Assembly (NCBI GenBank): GCA_003162495.1
Contig: PMOF01000146.1
Span: 10,145 to 17,484 of the forward strand
Source: Acidobacteriaceae bacterium
GTDB taxonomy: Bacteria > Acidobacteriota > Terriglobia > Terriglobales > Acidobacteriaceae
DNA: 7,340 nucleotides
Reading direction: 5' to 3'
The notes beneath the pieces are model-generated. The model searched no databases. It saw nothing but the letters and a program-made list of their open reading frames with translations, and was not told the DNA's origin. Below are positions 7,176 to 7,340 of this stretch, one piece after another (the first letter of the stretch is position 1; each line of letters begins with the position of its first letter). The position numbers and the translations under genes are program-made.

Positions 7176-7340
7176 ATGCCTGATTCCCCTCCCTCCAGCT
7201 TCCTCCAGGACCTCATCGTCGAGGACGTGCGCACCCAAAAGTTCGGCGACGCCCAAATCCAGACCCGCTTTCCCCCTGAGCCCAACGGCTACCTCCACAT
7301 TGGCCACGCCAAGGCTATTTTTCTTGACTTTGGACTGGCC
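7176..7340 (+). CDS. glnS: Glutaminyl-tRNA synthetase, N-terminal fragment (cut by window edge)
   Basis: GlnRS charges tRNA-Gln with glutamine in the cytoplasm. The 55 visible codons hold the start of a class I catalytic domain: [19 protein letters not shown] (30-48) with the HIGH ATP-binding motif at 41-44, then FLDFGLA. The PEPNG context is that of GlnRS (and of archaeal or eukaryotic GluRS); bacterial GluRS has a P-S-P-T-G type context instead. The preceding [10 protein letters not shown] is like the GlnRS N-terminus. The full gene should be about 1.7 kb, and nothing suggests that this is a pseudogene. No Shine-Dalgarno is seen before the ATG; GATACC ends 6 bases upstream and could be a weak -10. 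A bacterial GlnRS implies that direct charging of tRNA-Gln is possible, so the GatCAB route would not be needed for glutamine. Confidence 0.95.
   Translation, partial: MPDSPPSSFLQDLIVEDVRTQKFGDAQIQTRFPPEPNGYLHIGHAKAIFLDFGLA

Overview
This is a GC-rich bacterial chromosome segment made mostly of housekeeping genes. It carries an AAA+ membrane protease (FtsH), a tRNA-Ile lysidine synthetase (TilS), a GNAT acetyltransferase, two enzymes of the methylerythritol phosphate (MEP) isoprenoid pathway (IspD, IspF), a PIN-domain toxin with a Phd-type antitoxin, a small two-helix membrane protein, and the 5' end of glutaminyl-tRNA synthetase. The protein sequences, the presence of a GlnRS, and intergenic hairpins of two types that I associate from memory with Acidobacteriota suggest a Terriglobia-like acidobacterium. 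That assignment is an inference; no rRNA or other marker in the window settles it.

Layout: ftsH (minus, 1-1895) runs off the left edge a few codons before its expected end. A 307-base gap with a good -10 hexamer separates it from tilS (minus, 2203-3597). A short divergent region with one stem-loop repeat leads to the GNAT gene (plus, 3794-4264). A second copy of that repeat lies before ispD (plus, 4385-5098). A different two-hairpin repeat lies between ispD and ispF (plus, 5285-5902). The toxin-antitoxin pair (minus, 5914-6543) converges on ispF with 11 bases between the stop codons. The small membrane gene (plus, 6796-7110) diverges from the antitoxin, and glnS (plus, 7176 onward) runs off the right edge.

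How the genes relate: IspD makes CDP-methylerythritol, and IspF cyclises its phosphorylated derivative, so the two act two steps apart in one pathway although 186 bases and a repeat separate them. TilS and FtsH are neighbours in many bacteria without a direct functional link. The toxin-antitoxin pair looks self-contained, with its own promoter embedded in paired palindromes.

The points most worth a second look are the IspF protein (a C-terminal extension of about 50 residues and a missing G-R-x-E-G motif), the paired operator-like repeats upstream of the antitoxin, the two types of intergenic stem-loop repeat, and several genes with a -10-like hexamer 6-9 bases before the start codon and no Shine-Dalgarno sequence. 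I found no mobile element, CRISPR array, defence cluster, tRNA or rRNA. Apart from those points the window looks ordinary.
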